Shown here piece by piece: positions 1 through 10,427 of a stretch of DNA of 32,449 nucleotides. A model generated the notes under the pieces. That model saw nothing but the letters and a program-made list of their open reading frames with translations. It was not told the origin of the DNA and did no database searches. Source of the DNA: an uncultured Pelagibacteraceae bacterium (lineage in GTDB: Bacteria; Pseudomonadota; Alphaproteobacteria; Pelagibacterales; Pelagibacteraceae); the NCBI GenBank assembly GCA_902582345.1, contig CACHRU010000009.1:1-32449 (forward strand), written 5' to 3'. The position numbers and the translations under genes are program-made. Positions within the stretch are counted from its first letter, which is position 1. Each line of letters starts with the position of its first letter.

Positions 1-786
1 TGAAGAATGGTTTTTAGACTCAATAGAATATTTCCCATTTTTATCGATTAATTCATTCGCAGCAACATCTAGACAAATTACAAGGTCTTTTCCAGGAGCA
101 AATTTTGATTTTTCAATAGCATCGACAATTAATTCGAGCGCTTCTTCATTAGTATTTATAGACGGAGCAAACCCTCCCTCATCACCAACATTAGTAAGCA
201 TTTTTTTTGATTTTAATATTTTTTTTAGATTTTGAATAACGAGATAACATTTTTCAATTGCATCCATAAAGTTTTTCGCGGAGTCAGGTCGGATCATAAA
301 TTCTTGAATATTTAAATCATTATCTGCGTGAGCTCCTCCATTAATAATATTCATTAAAGGTATAGGCAAAGAAAATCTTTTACCTAAATTTTTAAAAAGT
401 GAGACGTTAGAAGATTTAGCTGCAGATTTTGAGTTTGCCAATGACACTGCAAGTGTTGCATTAGCTCCAAGATTTTTTTTATTTTTACTTCCGTCTAAAT
501 TCAATAATATTTTATCGATTTGAGATTGATCATTTGGATCTAATCCTAATAATGCTGGTTTAATTTTCTTATTTATATTTTCGACAGCATTATTTACACT
601 TTTTCCTAAAAAACTTGTTTCATTATTATCTCTAAGTTCGTAAGCTTCAAAAGCTCCAGTTGACGCGCCCGATGGAGATATTGCTGAAGCTGAAACATTA
701 TTTTCTAAAAAAACTTCAGCTTCTACAGTTGGGTTTCCTCTACTATCAAAAACTTGACGAGCTTTAACGTTAATTATTTTTGGCAT
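1..786 (-). CDS. eno: enolase, partial (C-terminal part outside window)
   Basis: Enolase interconverts 2-phosphoglycerate and phosphoenolpyruvate in the cytoplasm and also belongs to the RNA degradosome in many bacteria. Reading the minus strand from the ATG at 784-786 gives an open frame of 262 codons to the window edge. It begins MPKIINVKARQVFDSRGNP and carries the family signatures SGASTGAFEA, GGAHADNDLNIQEFM, NVGDEGGFAP (with the catalytic Glu) and LDVAANE (with a magnesium-ligand Asp). A full enolase has about 430 residues, so the last 40% is missing. The ATG follows the kdsA stop codon directly (TAAATG), so the two are almost certainly cotranscribed and translationally coupled. Identity is very secure. 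Confidence 0.97.
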   Translation of the reverse strand, partial: MPKIINVKARQVFDSRGNPTVEAEVFLENNVSASAISPSGASTGAFEAYELRDNNETSFLGKSVNNAVENINKKIKPALLGLDPNDQSQIDKILLNLDGSKNKKNLGANATLAVSLANSKSAAKSSNVSLFKNLGKRFSLPIPLMNIINGGAHADNDLNIQEFMIRPDSAKNFMDAIEKCYLVIQNLKKILKSKKMLTNVGDEGGFAPSINTNEEALELIVDAIEKSKFAPGKDLVICLDVAANELIDKNGKYSIESKNHSS

Positions 787-3242
<2,456 letters not shown>

Positions 3243-3273
3243 TTATACTTTATATTTTTGTTAAAAAAAAGAT

Positions 3274-3576
3274 TTATTTAGAGGATTCTGGGATTTGTGG
3301 TAAGCCGGTGTCTTTCTCTTCTTCCATTTCTAATACTGACTGTGTTTCACGGATTTCATCTCTTGAAATAGCTACTAAAACAATACTAGATATAATAAAT
3401 AATGCAGCAAGTATTGAAGTTGTTTTTGTTAAAAAATTGCCCGCGCTTCTTGATGACGTGAAATTATCTTGTGAAACACCCAAACCTAAGGCACCACCTT
3501 CAGACCTCTGTAACAATATTACGATAATCATGACGATTGCCAAAAATATATTTATTCCGATTAAAATATTTTCCAT
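3274..3576 (-). CDS. secG: protein translocase subunit SecG
   Basis: SecG is the small auxiliary subunit of the SecYEG protein-export channel in the inner membrane. The 100-residue product has two hydrophobic segments (about residues 3-21 and 53-69). They are separated by the family's conserved loop, which reads LLQRSEGGALGLGVSQ here, followed by an acidic, low-complexity tail. Size, topology and loop motif all fit SecG. It sits between tpiA and pyrG, the usual alphaproteobacterial order, five bases after the tpiA stop. Identity is secure despite the weak overall conservation of the family. Confidence 0.92.
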   Translation of the reverse strand: MENILIGINIFLAIVMIIVILLQRSEGGALGLGVSQDNFTSSRSAGNFLTKTTSILAALFIISSIVLVAISRDEIRETQSVLEMEEEKDTGLPQIPESSK

Positions 3577-3581
3577 AAATG

Positions 3582-4325
3582 TTATCTATAGTAATTCTTT
3601 ATTATATCAATGAATTTTTTAGAGGATTTAGATGCACCTCCAATTAAAAATCCGTCAATTTCCTTATTTTGTTTAAAAATATAAACGTTATTTGCATCCA
3701 CGGAACCTCCATAAAGAACAGGGGGAGCTTTTTTGCCAAAAATAGTTTTAAGTAATTTTTTTATATAACCAATAGTTCTTTGCAACTCTCTTGGGTTTGG
3801 AATTTCTCCTGTACCTATCGACCATATTGGCTCATAAGCTATAATAATATTATTTTTGTCTAATTTTTTATCTAAAACTTTTGAGATTTGTTTTTTTAAG
3901 ATAATTAAAGTTTTTTTCTTTTTTTTTTCTAATTTATTTTCACCTATACAAAAAACTATCTTTAAATTATTTTTTAAAGCAGATTTTACTTTTTCTTTTA
4001 AAATCTTATCATTATCACCTTCTGCTCTGTTATCGGAGTGCCCTATCAATGTATATTTTGCTCCAACATTTTTAATCATATAAGAACTTACTGCTCCTGT
4101 GTCAGAAGAGTATCGATCTTTTTGGAAGCAGTTTTGGGCCCCAATTAATATTTTTTTATTTTTAAAAATTTTTGAAAAATTCTCAATTAGGGTATATGGT
4201 GGAGTAATAATTACTTTATATTTTTTACCATTTTTGTCTTTTGTATAAAAATAATTAATTTTATTAAGTATATTTACAGATTTTGGCACCCCAAACATTT
4301 TCCAATTTCCAATAAAGTATTTCAT
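3582..4325 (-). CDS. tpiA: triose-phosphate isomerase
   Basis: TpiA interconverts dihydroxyacetone phosphate and glyceraldehyde 3-phosphate. The 247-residue product is full length. It shows GNWKM near the N-terminus (substrate Asn and Lys), the catalytic His in IGHSDNR, the conserved Cys in FCIGE, the catalytic Glu in AYEPIWSIGTG (loop 6), and the phosphate-binding loop YGGSV plus GFLIGGAS. One oddity is that the nearly invariant GHSERR segment reads GHSDNR, so the Glu following His-Ser is replaced by Asp. It is the first gene of the leftward run to eno and diverges from the ppiD-trp operon. Confidence 0.96.
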   Translation of the reverse strand: MKYFIGNWKMFGVPKSVNILNKINYFYTKDKNGKKYKVIITPPYTLIENFSKIFKNKKILIGAQNCFQKDRYSSDTGAVSSYMIKNVGAKYTLIGHSDNRAEGDNDKILKEKVKSALKNNLKIVFCIGENKLEKKKKKTLIILKKQISKVLDKKLDKNNIIIAYEPIWSIGTGEIPNPRELQRTIGYIKKLLKTIFGKKAPPVLYGGSVDANNVYIFKQNKEIDGFLIGGASKSSKKFIDIIKNYYR

Positions 4326-4394
4326 CTAGTTTGCCTTAATCCAAAATTTAATTTATAGGTTGTAATATAAAAGAACTCTTAATAAAGTATAAAA
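4326..4394. promoter_or_regulatory. divergent intergenic region, tpiA / ppiD
   Basis: This 69-base spacer separates the starts of tpiA (minus) and ppiD (plus), so promoters for both directions should lie in or near it. For the plus strand, TTGCCT (4331-4336) and TATAGG (4354-4359) are 17 bases apart, a modest match to a sigma-70 promoter. No convincing pair was found for the minus strand. No purine-rich ribosome-binding site is evident before the ppiD ATG. Confidence 0.35.
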
Positions 4395-5852
4395 ATGCTA
4401 ACATCAATAGGTAAAATATCAAAATCAGTACTGCTAAAAATTTTAGTAGGAATAATTATACTTCCTTTTATTTTTTGGGGTATGGGTGATGTCTTTAGAG
4501 GAGGTAATCAAAATATTTTAGCAACAATTGACTCGGATAAAGTAACAACCCAAGAATTTTTTAATTATTTAAACAAACTTAATCTAAGCGAAAATGATTT
4601 GAAAAACATAAATAAAACAAATTTAGTAGATCAAATTTTATCTGAATATATTGGAAAAAAAATTATATCTTTGGAAGTTAATGATTTAGGAATAAAACTC
4701 ACGGACAAAGCATTAAAAGATATTATAGTAAACGATGAAACTTTTTTTAAAGATGGAAAATTTTCAAGAACAGAATATGAATTTTTCCTTATAAAGAATT
4801 CTCTTTCTGCTCCATTCTTTGAAAAAAATCTAGCCGAGCAAGAGAAAAAAAGGCAGCTTTTGAGTTTCTTGTCTGAAGGTTTTCCGATACCAACTTATTA
4901 TGTTTATGAAGAATTCAAAAAAGAAAATCAGATTAAAGATATTCAATATTTAGATTTGAGTTCAATTTATAAAAAAGAAGACGTTAAAATCGATGAAATT
5001 AAAAAAATATATTCTGAAAATAAAAGTTTTTTTACAGATAGGTTTAAAAAAATTTCTTATTCTGAACTCACACCTAATATTTTAATTGGCAAAAGTGATT
5101 TTGACAAAAGTTTTTTTGAAAAAATAAATGACATTGAAAATAACGCATTGGACGGTATCTCAATGCAAAATATTTCACAAAAATATAATTTACAAATAGA
5201 AGAAACTGAACTTCTTAATAAAAAACAGCTTAACACAGTGGGGAAAAAAAACGAAAAAATTAAAAAAAAGTTATTTGATAAATTTTTTCTTATTAAAAAT
5301 ATCAAACAACCAGAATTAATTAATCACGACCAAAAATATTATCTTGTAGAAATTACTTCAATAGATGAAAAACAAAAAAATTTAGAAGATCCAGATGTAA
5401 GTGATGTTATTAAAAGTCAAATAGTTCTTGAAAAGAAAATAAATAATAATAGTAAATTAGCAAAAGAAATTGCTTTAGGAAATTTCAAAAAAGAAGATAT
5501 GAGAAAAATAGCAAATGAAAACAATATCAATATTCAGAATACAAGAATTAACGGTTTAAAAGAAGATCACAAAGTCTTTAACAAAGATATTTTAAAAAGA
5601 ATTTTAGAAACTGAAGATGGTGAATTTAATGTTGTGACTGATGGTTTGATGGCAAAAAATTTTATTATTTTTTCAGAAAAAAGTGAGGCTTCAAAGATTG
5701 ATAAAAAATCCGCTGATTATGAAAAATATTCATCACTAGCGAAATTAAATTTTGCAAGGAATTTCTATGGAATTTATGATAATGGTGTAAATAAAAAATA
5801 CAATGTTGAAGTTAATAATAAAGCATTGATTCGAGTTAAAAATTCTTTTTAA
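4395..5852 (+). CDS. PpiD/SurA-type periplasmic folding factor (SurA_N family)
   Basis: The 485-residue product resembles PpiD, an inner-membrane-anchored periplasmic chaperone related to SurA. An N-terminal basic stretch and one membrane helix (about residues 15-30, ending FWGMGDVFRG) precede a SurA_N-like helical domain (about 35-190), which begins with the typical IDSDKVTTQEFFNY segment. The middle part (about 200-350), where PpiD carries its parvulin isomerase domain, is poorly conserved and I see no clear parvulin signature, so chaperone activity is better supported than isomerase activity. It shares one base with trpE (TAATG), so it probably leads the trp transcript. This arrangement next to tpiA is common in alphaproteobacteria. 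Confidence 0.8.
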   Translation: MLTSIGKISKSVLLKILVGIIILPFIFWGMGDVFRGGNQNILATIDSDKVTTQEFFNYLNKLNLSENDLKNINKTNLVDQILSEYIGKKIISLEVNDLGIKLTDKALKDIIVNDETFFKDGKFSRTEYEFFLIKNSLSAPFFEKNLAEQEKKRQLLSFLSEGFPIPTYYVYEEFKKENQIKDIQYLDLSSIYKKEDVKIDEIKKIYSENKSFFTDRFKKISYSELTPNILIGKSDFDKSFFEKINDIENNALDGISMQNISQKYNLQIEETELLNKKQLNTVGKKNEKIKKKLFDKFFLIKNIKQPELINHDQKYYLVEITSIDEKQKNLEDPDVSDVIKSQIVLEKKINNNSKLAKEIALGNFKKEDMRKIANENNINIQNTRINGLKEDHKVFNKDILKRILETEDGEFNVVTDGLMAKNFIIFSEKSEASKIDKKSADYEKYSSLAKLNFARNFYGIYDNGVNKKYNVEVNNKALIRVKNSF

Positions 5853-7309
5853 TGAAATTAAATATTAGCCTAAAAGACTTTAAAAAATTTCATAAAGCAA
5901 AAAAAAATCAAATTATATATTTTTCTAAAAAATTTAATGATTATTCAAAACTAGAAAATTTATATAAGTTACTTCTAGCGAATAAAAATAGTTTTATATT
6001 TGAGTCTGTCGAAAAAGGTAAAATTCGCGGTAGATATACTATAATCGGATTAAATCCAGATAAATCTTGGGATATCAATAAGAAGAAAATAAAAATTAAC
6101 AATGATGGTAAGGTCCGGTTTTTAAAATCTAACCCTTTATCATTTTTAAATAATTTGATTAATAAATTTAATATGAAAATACCTTCTAAAATACCTTTTA
6201 TGTCTTCAATGCTTGTGGGTTATTTTTCTTATGATTGCATTAGATACTTGGAAAAAATACCTGATAACTGTAAGGACGATCTTAAAATACCAGAAGTAAG
6301 ATTATTGAGACCAAAAACTCTGATAATCTATGATAATTTAAGCAAAAAAATATTTTATGTAGAAAATATTTTTGCTGACAGAAAAATAAATGATTATTTT
6401 GAAGAATACATAGCGATTAAAAAAAGATTTGAAGATTTCGAATTTTTACAAAATATATATTTACCCAAAATTTTTACATACAAGAAAAATACGCATAAAA
6501 TTCGATCTAATATTTCTAAGAATAAATTTAAATCAATGGTTAAATCCGCAAAAAAATATATTACCAAAGGAGATATTTTTCAGGTAGTTCTAAGTCAAAG
6601 ATTTGAAAGAAAATTTTTAAAACAACCGCTTGAGATATATAACCATTTAAGAAAATTTAATCCTTCACCTTTTATGTTTTATTTTAATTTCGATGATTTT
6701 AAAGTATTAGGAAGTAGTCCTGAAATATTAGTAAGATTAAGAAAAAATAAAATTACTATAAGACCAATAGCTGGTACAAGACCTAGAGGAAAAAATAAGA
6801 AACAGGATTTTAAATATGCGAAAGATTTAATAAAAGATAAAAAAGAACTTGCTGAACATTTGATGTTATTAGATCTTGGAAGAAACGATGTTGGTAAGGT
6901 TTCAAAAGTAAATTCAGTGGTGGTAACAGAAAAATTCAAAATTGAAAAATATTCTCACGTAATGCATATTGTTTCTAATGTGGAAGGAGAATTTAATAAG
7001 AAAAAAACAATTATAGAGTCTCTTCTTTCAGGTTTTCCTGCAGGAACAGTAAGCGGAGCACCCAAAATTAGAGCGATGGAAATTATTGATGAGCTGGAAA
7101 AAAATAAAAGAAAACTTTACGCAGGTGGGATAGGATATTTTACTCCAAACAAAGAATTTGATACTTGCATAGCATTAAGAACGGCTTTGATCAAAAATAA
7201 CAAATTTTATGTTCAAGCAGGTGCCGGAATTGTAGCTGATAGCAAGCCAAATAAAGAGTACACCGAAACAATAAATAAAGCGAAAGCTTTAATGAGAGCG
7301 GTGGACTAA
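5852..7309 (+). CDS. trpE: anthranilate synthase component I
   Basis: TrpE converts chorismate and ammonia to anthranilate, the committed step of tryptophan synthesis, using ammonia from TrpG. The 485-residue product has the chorismate-binding core LGSSPEILVRL, RPIAGTRPRG, HLMLLDLGRNDVG, FPAGTVSGAPK, YAGGIGYF and AGAGIVADS. Near residue 50 the segment FIFESVEKGKIRGRYTIIG corresponds to the N-terminal tryptophan-binding feedback site of the family, suggesting the enzyme is feedback inhibited. It starts on the last base of the ppiD stop codon and is followed directly by trpG. No leader peptide or attenuator is visible in front of it, since the upstream gene leaves no room. Confidence 0.97.
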   Translation: MKLNISLKDFKKFHKAKKNQIIYFSKKFNDYSKLENLYKLLLANKNSFIFESVEKGKIRGRYTIIGLNPDKSWDINKKKIKINNDGKVRFLKSNPLSFLNNLINKFNMKIPSKIPFMSSMLVGYFSYDCIRYLEKIPDNCKDDLKIPEVRLLRPKTLIIYDNLSKKIFYVENIFADRKINDYFEEYIAIKKRFEDFEFLQNIYLPKIFTYKKNTHKIRSNISKNKFKSMVKSAKKYITKGDIFQVVLSQRFERKFLKQPLEIYNHLRKFNPSPFMFYFNFDDFKVLGSSPEILVRLRKNKITIRPIAGTRPRGKNKKQDFKYAKDLIKDKKELAEHLMLLDLGRNDVGKVSKVNSVVVTEKFKIEKYSHVMHIVSNVEGEFNKKKTIIESLLSGFPAGTVSGAPKIRAMEIIDELEKNKRKLYAGGIGYFTPNKEFDTCIALRTALIKNNKFYVQAGAGIVADSKPNKEYTETINKAKALMRAVD

Positions 7310-7876
7310 ATGAAAATTCTATTAATTGATAATTATGATAGTTTTACCTACAATTTATATCATTATATTTCAAGATATAAAAAAAATGTAGATGTATTTA
7401 GGAATGACAAAATAAATTCTAAGTTTATTTTAAAAAATAAATACAAAAAAATTGTAATATCACCTGGGCCTGGTAATCCAAATCAAGCAGGTAATTGTTT
7501 AAAAATTGTACATGACTTGTACAAGAAAATCCCAATATTAGGAGTTTGCCTTGGTCATCAAATTATTGGTCAAGTTTTTGGAGGTAAGATTATAAATGCA
7601 AAAAATCTTATGCATGGAAAGACAAGTAAAATAATACATTCAAGAATTGGCTTATTTAGGAATATCAAGAATAATTTTGAAGCTACTAGGTACCATAGTT
7701 TGGTTGTTGATAGGAAAAAATTTCCAAAAAATCTAATTATAACTGCTGAGACTAAAAATAAGACAATTATGGGCTTAATGCACAAACAATACGACATTCA
7801 TGGCTTTCAATTTCACCCGGAGAGTATTAGTACTCTAGAAGGAATGAAGTTAATAAAAAATTTTATATATAACTAA
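7310..7876 (+). CDS. trpG: anthranilate synthase component II (glutamine amidotransferase)
   Basis: TrpG hydrolyses glutamine and channels ammonia to TrpE. At 188 residues it is a stand-alone class I amidotransferase. Visible are LLIDNYDSFTYNL at the N-terminus, the oxyanion segment SPGPGNP, the nucleophilic Cys80 in GVCLGHQ, and the catalytic His169 and Glu171 in FQFHPES. Similar proteins (PabA) can serve both tryptophan and folate synthesis. The position between trpE and trpD argues for a tryptophan role, but dual use is possible. It starts immediately after the trpE stop codon. Confidence 0.95.
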   Translation: MKILLIDNYDSFTYNLYHYISRYKKNVDVFRNDKINSKFILKNKYKKIVISPGPGNPNQAGNCLKIVHDLYKKIPILGVCLGHQIIGQVFGGKIINAKNLMHGKTSKIIHSRIGLFRNIKNNFEATRYHSLVVDRKKFPKNLIITAETKNKTIMGLMHKQYDIHGFQFHPESISTLEGMKLIKNFIYN

Positions 7877-8872
7877 ATGTTTAATTTTTTAGAAAAATTA
7901 AAAAAAGGTCAGAACCTTTCTCTTGATGAAAGTAAAGCTCTTTTTAGCGAGCTGATGGAAGGAAAATATAATGAAAATTCAATTATAGAAATATTAGAAT
8001 GCTTATTAAAAAAGGGTGAAACAAAAGATGAGTTAGCTGGTGGAATTTTTGTTTTAAGAAAAAAGGCTTCTAAAGTAAAAACTGATGAAAATACTATTGA
8101 TACTTGTGGAACTGGAGGGGATGGCCAAAACACATTAAACATATCAACCGCTTCAGCAATAGTATTAGCAAGTATGGGAGTTAAAGTAGCCAAACACGGT
8201 AATAAAGCGGTTTCTTCAAATTGTGGTTCGGCAGATGTATTGGAGGCTTTAAATGTCAATATTAACCTAAAACCTGATGAGGTCGAGGAAAGTATAAAAA
8301 AATTTAATTTTGCCTTTATGTTTGCCCCTAATTATCATTCAGCAATGAAACATGTTGGGCCCGCTAGAAAAAAAATTGGAAAAAAAACAATTTTTAATTT
8401 AATTGGACCCTTAAGTAACCCCGCCCAAGTAAAAAGACAAGTAATAGGAGTATTTGATAAAAAATGGATGATACCTTTTGCTGAAGCTCTGAATGAAAAT
8501 GGTGTTATTCACGCATACATCGTTCATGGTGATGATGGTATGGATGAAATCTCTCCTTTTGCCAAAACAAAAGTGGTTGAGCTTAAAAATGGAATAATAA
8601 AAGAATTTATAATTGATCCAAAAATTTTAGGTATAAATTCATTAAATAAAGAAAATTTGAAAGGTAAAAATGCAGAATATAATTCCGAAAAAATTATTGA
8701 AATCTATAAAGGAAAAATAAATGAATTTTCTCATTCTGTAGCTCTAAATGCCGCTGCGGGATTAATTGTTTCAGGCAAAGAAAGTGATTATAAAGTATCT
8801 TACGAAAAAGCAAAAGAATATTTAAATTCAGGTAAAGTATTTGAATATTTAAATAAAATACAATCAAATTGA
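7877..8872 (+). CDS. trpD: anthranilate phosphoribosyltransferase
   Basis: TrpD transfers phosphoribose from PRPP to anthranilate. The 331-residue product has the family's glycine-rich PRPP loop in DTCGTGGDGQNTLNIST, the KHGNKAVSSNCGSADVLEALN block, and GPARKKIGKKTIFNLIGPLSNP, with the metal-binding region around HGDDGMDEIS. It starts directly after the trpG stop codon, and its TGA overlaps the trpC start (TGATG). Identity is secure. Confidence 0.97.
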   Translation: MFNFLEKLKKGQNLSLDESKALFSELMEGKYNENSIIEILECLLKKGETKDELAGGIFVLRKKASKVKTDENTIDTCGTGGDGQNTLNISTASAIVLASMGVKVAKHGNKAVSSNCGSADVLEALNVNINLKPDEVEESIKKFNFAFMFAPNYHSAMKHVGPARKKIGKKTIFNLIGPLSNPAQVKRQVIGVFDKKWMIPFAEALNENGVIHAYIVHGDDGMDEISPFAKTKVVELKNGIIKEFIIDPKILGINSLNKENLKGKNAEYNSEKIIEIYKGKINEFSHSVALNAAAGLIVSGKESDYKVSYEKAKEYLNSGKVFEYLNKIQSN

Positions 8873-9663
8873 TGACAAATATTCTAAAAAAAATTATAAG
8901 CGAAAAAAAACAATCTTTAAAATTAGTTAAAAAAGAAAATTCTTTAGATTTTCTAGAAAAGAATATTAAAAATCAAAATTTTTTAAATTTTAAAGAAACT
9001 ATTAAAAAAAATAAAGGTGTTTCTTTAATAACAGAAATTAAAAAAGCGAGTCCCTCTGCCGGTTTACTCATTGAAAATTTTAATCATTTGGATATAGCTA
9101 AAATGTATATTGATAATGGTGCTACTTGTCTTTCAGTATTGACAGAAGAAAAACATTTTCAAGGTAATTTGGAACATATTCAAGACATAAAAAGAAAGTT
9201 CAAAATACCTGTTCTTGCAAAAGATTTTTTCATAGATCCTTACCAAATAACTTTAGCTAAAAGCTATGGGTGTGATTGTGTATTAATTATTATTGCAGCT
9301 TTAGATGTAAGCCAAGCTGATGAAATATATTCTGAAGCTTTAAAGCATGATTTATCTGTAATAGTAGAAGTTCATGATCTTAAAGAAGCTGAATTAGCCT
9401 TAAAATATGAACAAGCTTTAATTGGAGTAAATAATAGAAATTTAAAAACTTTAGATATTTCAATAAACAATACAATTTCAATTTTTGAAGTGATTAAAGA
9501 TCATAAAGGACCTCTTTTATCTGAAAGCGGGATTAAAAATGAAAAAGATGCACGCTATATTTACGAAAAAACTGGAATTAAAAATTTTCTTATTGGAGAA
9601 TCACTTTTGAAATCTGACAAACCAGGTGATTTAATGAAAAGATTATTTCAAATAACTCAATAA
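8872..9663 (+). CDS. trpC: indole-3-glycerol phosphate synthase
   Basis: TrpC closes the indole ring to make indole-3-glycerol phosphate. The 263-residue product is a single-domain (beta/alpha)8 barrel without a TrpF fusion. It shows LITEIKKASPSAG (catalytic Lys), PVLAKDFFIDPYQI, the Glu in VIVEVHDLKEA, GVNNRNLKTL and LLSESGIKN. I chose the ATG at 8872, which gives a TGATG junction with trpD. A TTG one codon earlier is also open but is less likely. The trpF, trpB and trpA genes that complete the pathway are not in this window. Confidence 0.95.
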   Translation: MTNILKKIISEKKQSLKLVKKENSLDFLEKNIKNQNFLNFKETIKKNKGVSLITEIKKASPSAGLLIENFNHLDIAKMYIDNGATCLSVLTEEKHFQGNLEHIQDIKRKFKIPVLAKDFFIDPYQITLAKSYGCDCVLIIIAALDVSQADEIYSEALKHDLSVIVEVHDLKEAELALKYEQALIGVNNRNLKTLDISINNTISIFEVIKDHKGPLLSESGIKNEKDARYIYEKTGIKNFLIGESLLKSDKPGDLMKRLFQITQ

Positions 9664-9696
9664 AATTAAGCCTTATTTTAAGTTGTAATTTAAAAA

Positions 9697-9711
9697 GAAC
9701 TTTTATAGAAC
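9697..9711 (+). promoter_or_regulatory. LexA-binding site (SOS box), GAAC-N7-GAAC
   Basis: The sequence GAACTTTTATAGAAC is an exact match to the direct-repeat SOS operator of alphaproteobacteria (GAAC-N7-GAAC, or GTTC-N7-GTTC on the other strand). It lies 22 bases before the chosen lexA start. It overlaps the likely -10 region of a promoter whose -35 may be TTGTAA at 9683-9688, so bound LexA would block its own transcription. Confidence 0.85.
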
Positions 9712-9733
9712 ATAAATGTACGAGGTTTGTTCT

Positions 9734-10408
9734 ATGCTAACAAAAAAACAAAAAAACTTATTAATTTTTATAAATAAAAAAATTAGATCTACTGGGATCT
9801 CTCCATCTTATGAAGAGATGAAAAATTCGCTCAACCTCAAGTCGAAATCTGGAATTCATAGATTGATTAGCGCTTTAGAAGAAAGAGGTTTTGTTAAACG
9901 TTTAGCTCATAAAGCGAGAGCTTTAGAGGTTGTTAAACTTCCAGAAAACGCAAGTGCCAATGATATATTTAATTCTTTCACACCAAGTATAATAAAAGGT
10001 GGTTTAGATAAATCAAAAAACGGTTCTTCAAAAGTTTCTGTCCTAGGAAGTATTGCAGCAGGTACGCCTATAGAAGCTATACAACAAGAAGTTGATAAAG
10101 TTGCTCTTCCAGAAGATTTACAAAAAAATGGCGAATATTTTGGTTTAAAAGTAAAAGGTGACTCTATGATTGAAGCCGGAATAAATGATGGTGATACAGT
10201 AATTATAAAAAAAACATCTACAGCTGACACAGGGCAAATTGCTGTAGTGCTAATAGATGAACAAGAAGCTACCCTTAAGAGAATAAGAAAAAAAGGTAAT
10301 ACAATTGCTTTAGAAGCTGCTAACAAAAAATACGATACTAAAATATACGCTTCTAATAGAATAAAAATCCAAGGAAGATTAATTTCTTTATATAGAAACT
10401 TTCACTAA
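9734..10408 (+). CDS. lexA: LexA repressor, SOS regulator
   Basis: LexA represses DNA-damage genes and cleaves itself when RecA filaments form. From the chosen start the product has 224 residues: an N-terminal winged helix-turn-helix (about 1-65, opening MLTKKQKNLLIFI) and a C-terminal S24 peptidase domain. The peptidase domain has the Ala109-Gly110 cleavage site in GSIAAGTP, catalytic Ser144 in GDSMIEAG and Lys182 in ATLKRI. An in-frame ATG at 9716 would add six residues. I prefer 9734 because GAGG at 9722-9725 is spaced eight bases before it and because family members begin MLT. An SOS box just upstream indicates autoregulation. gltX follows after 19 bases. Confidence 0.96.
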   Translation: MLTKKQKNLLIFINKKIRSTGISPSYEEMKNSLNLKSKSGIHRLISALEERGFVKRLAHKARALEVVKLPENASANDIFNSFTPSIIKGGLDKSKNGSSKVSVLGSIAAGTPIEAIQQEVDKVALPEDLQKNGEYFGLKVKGDSMIEAGINDGDTVIIKKTSTADTGQIAVVLIDEQEATLKRIRKKGNTIALEAANKKYDTKIYASNRIKIQGRLISLYRNFH

Positions 10409-10427
10409 AATAGTCTAAAAATACTAA

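Noticed and set aside
4370-4380. GAAC half-site before ppiD resembling part of an SOS box
   Set aside because: No second GAAC follows at the required seven-base spacing.
9716-9733. Upstream ATG for lexA adding six residues
   Set aside because: No ribosome-binding site before it and it would coincide with the expected transcription start; GAGG is correctly spaced before the ATG at 9734.
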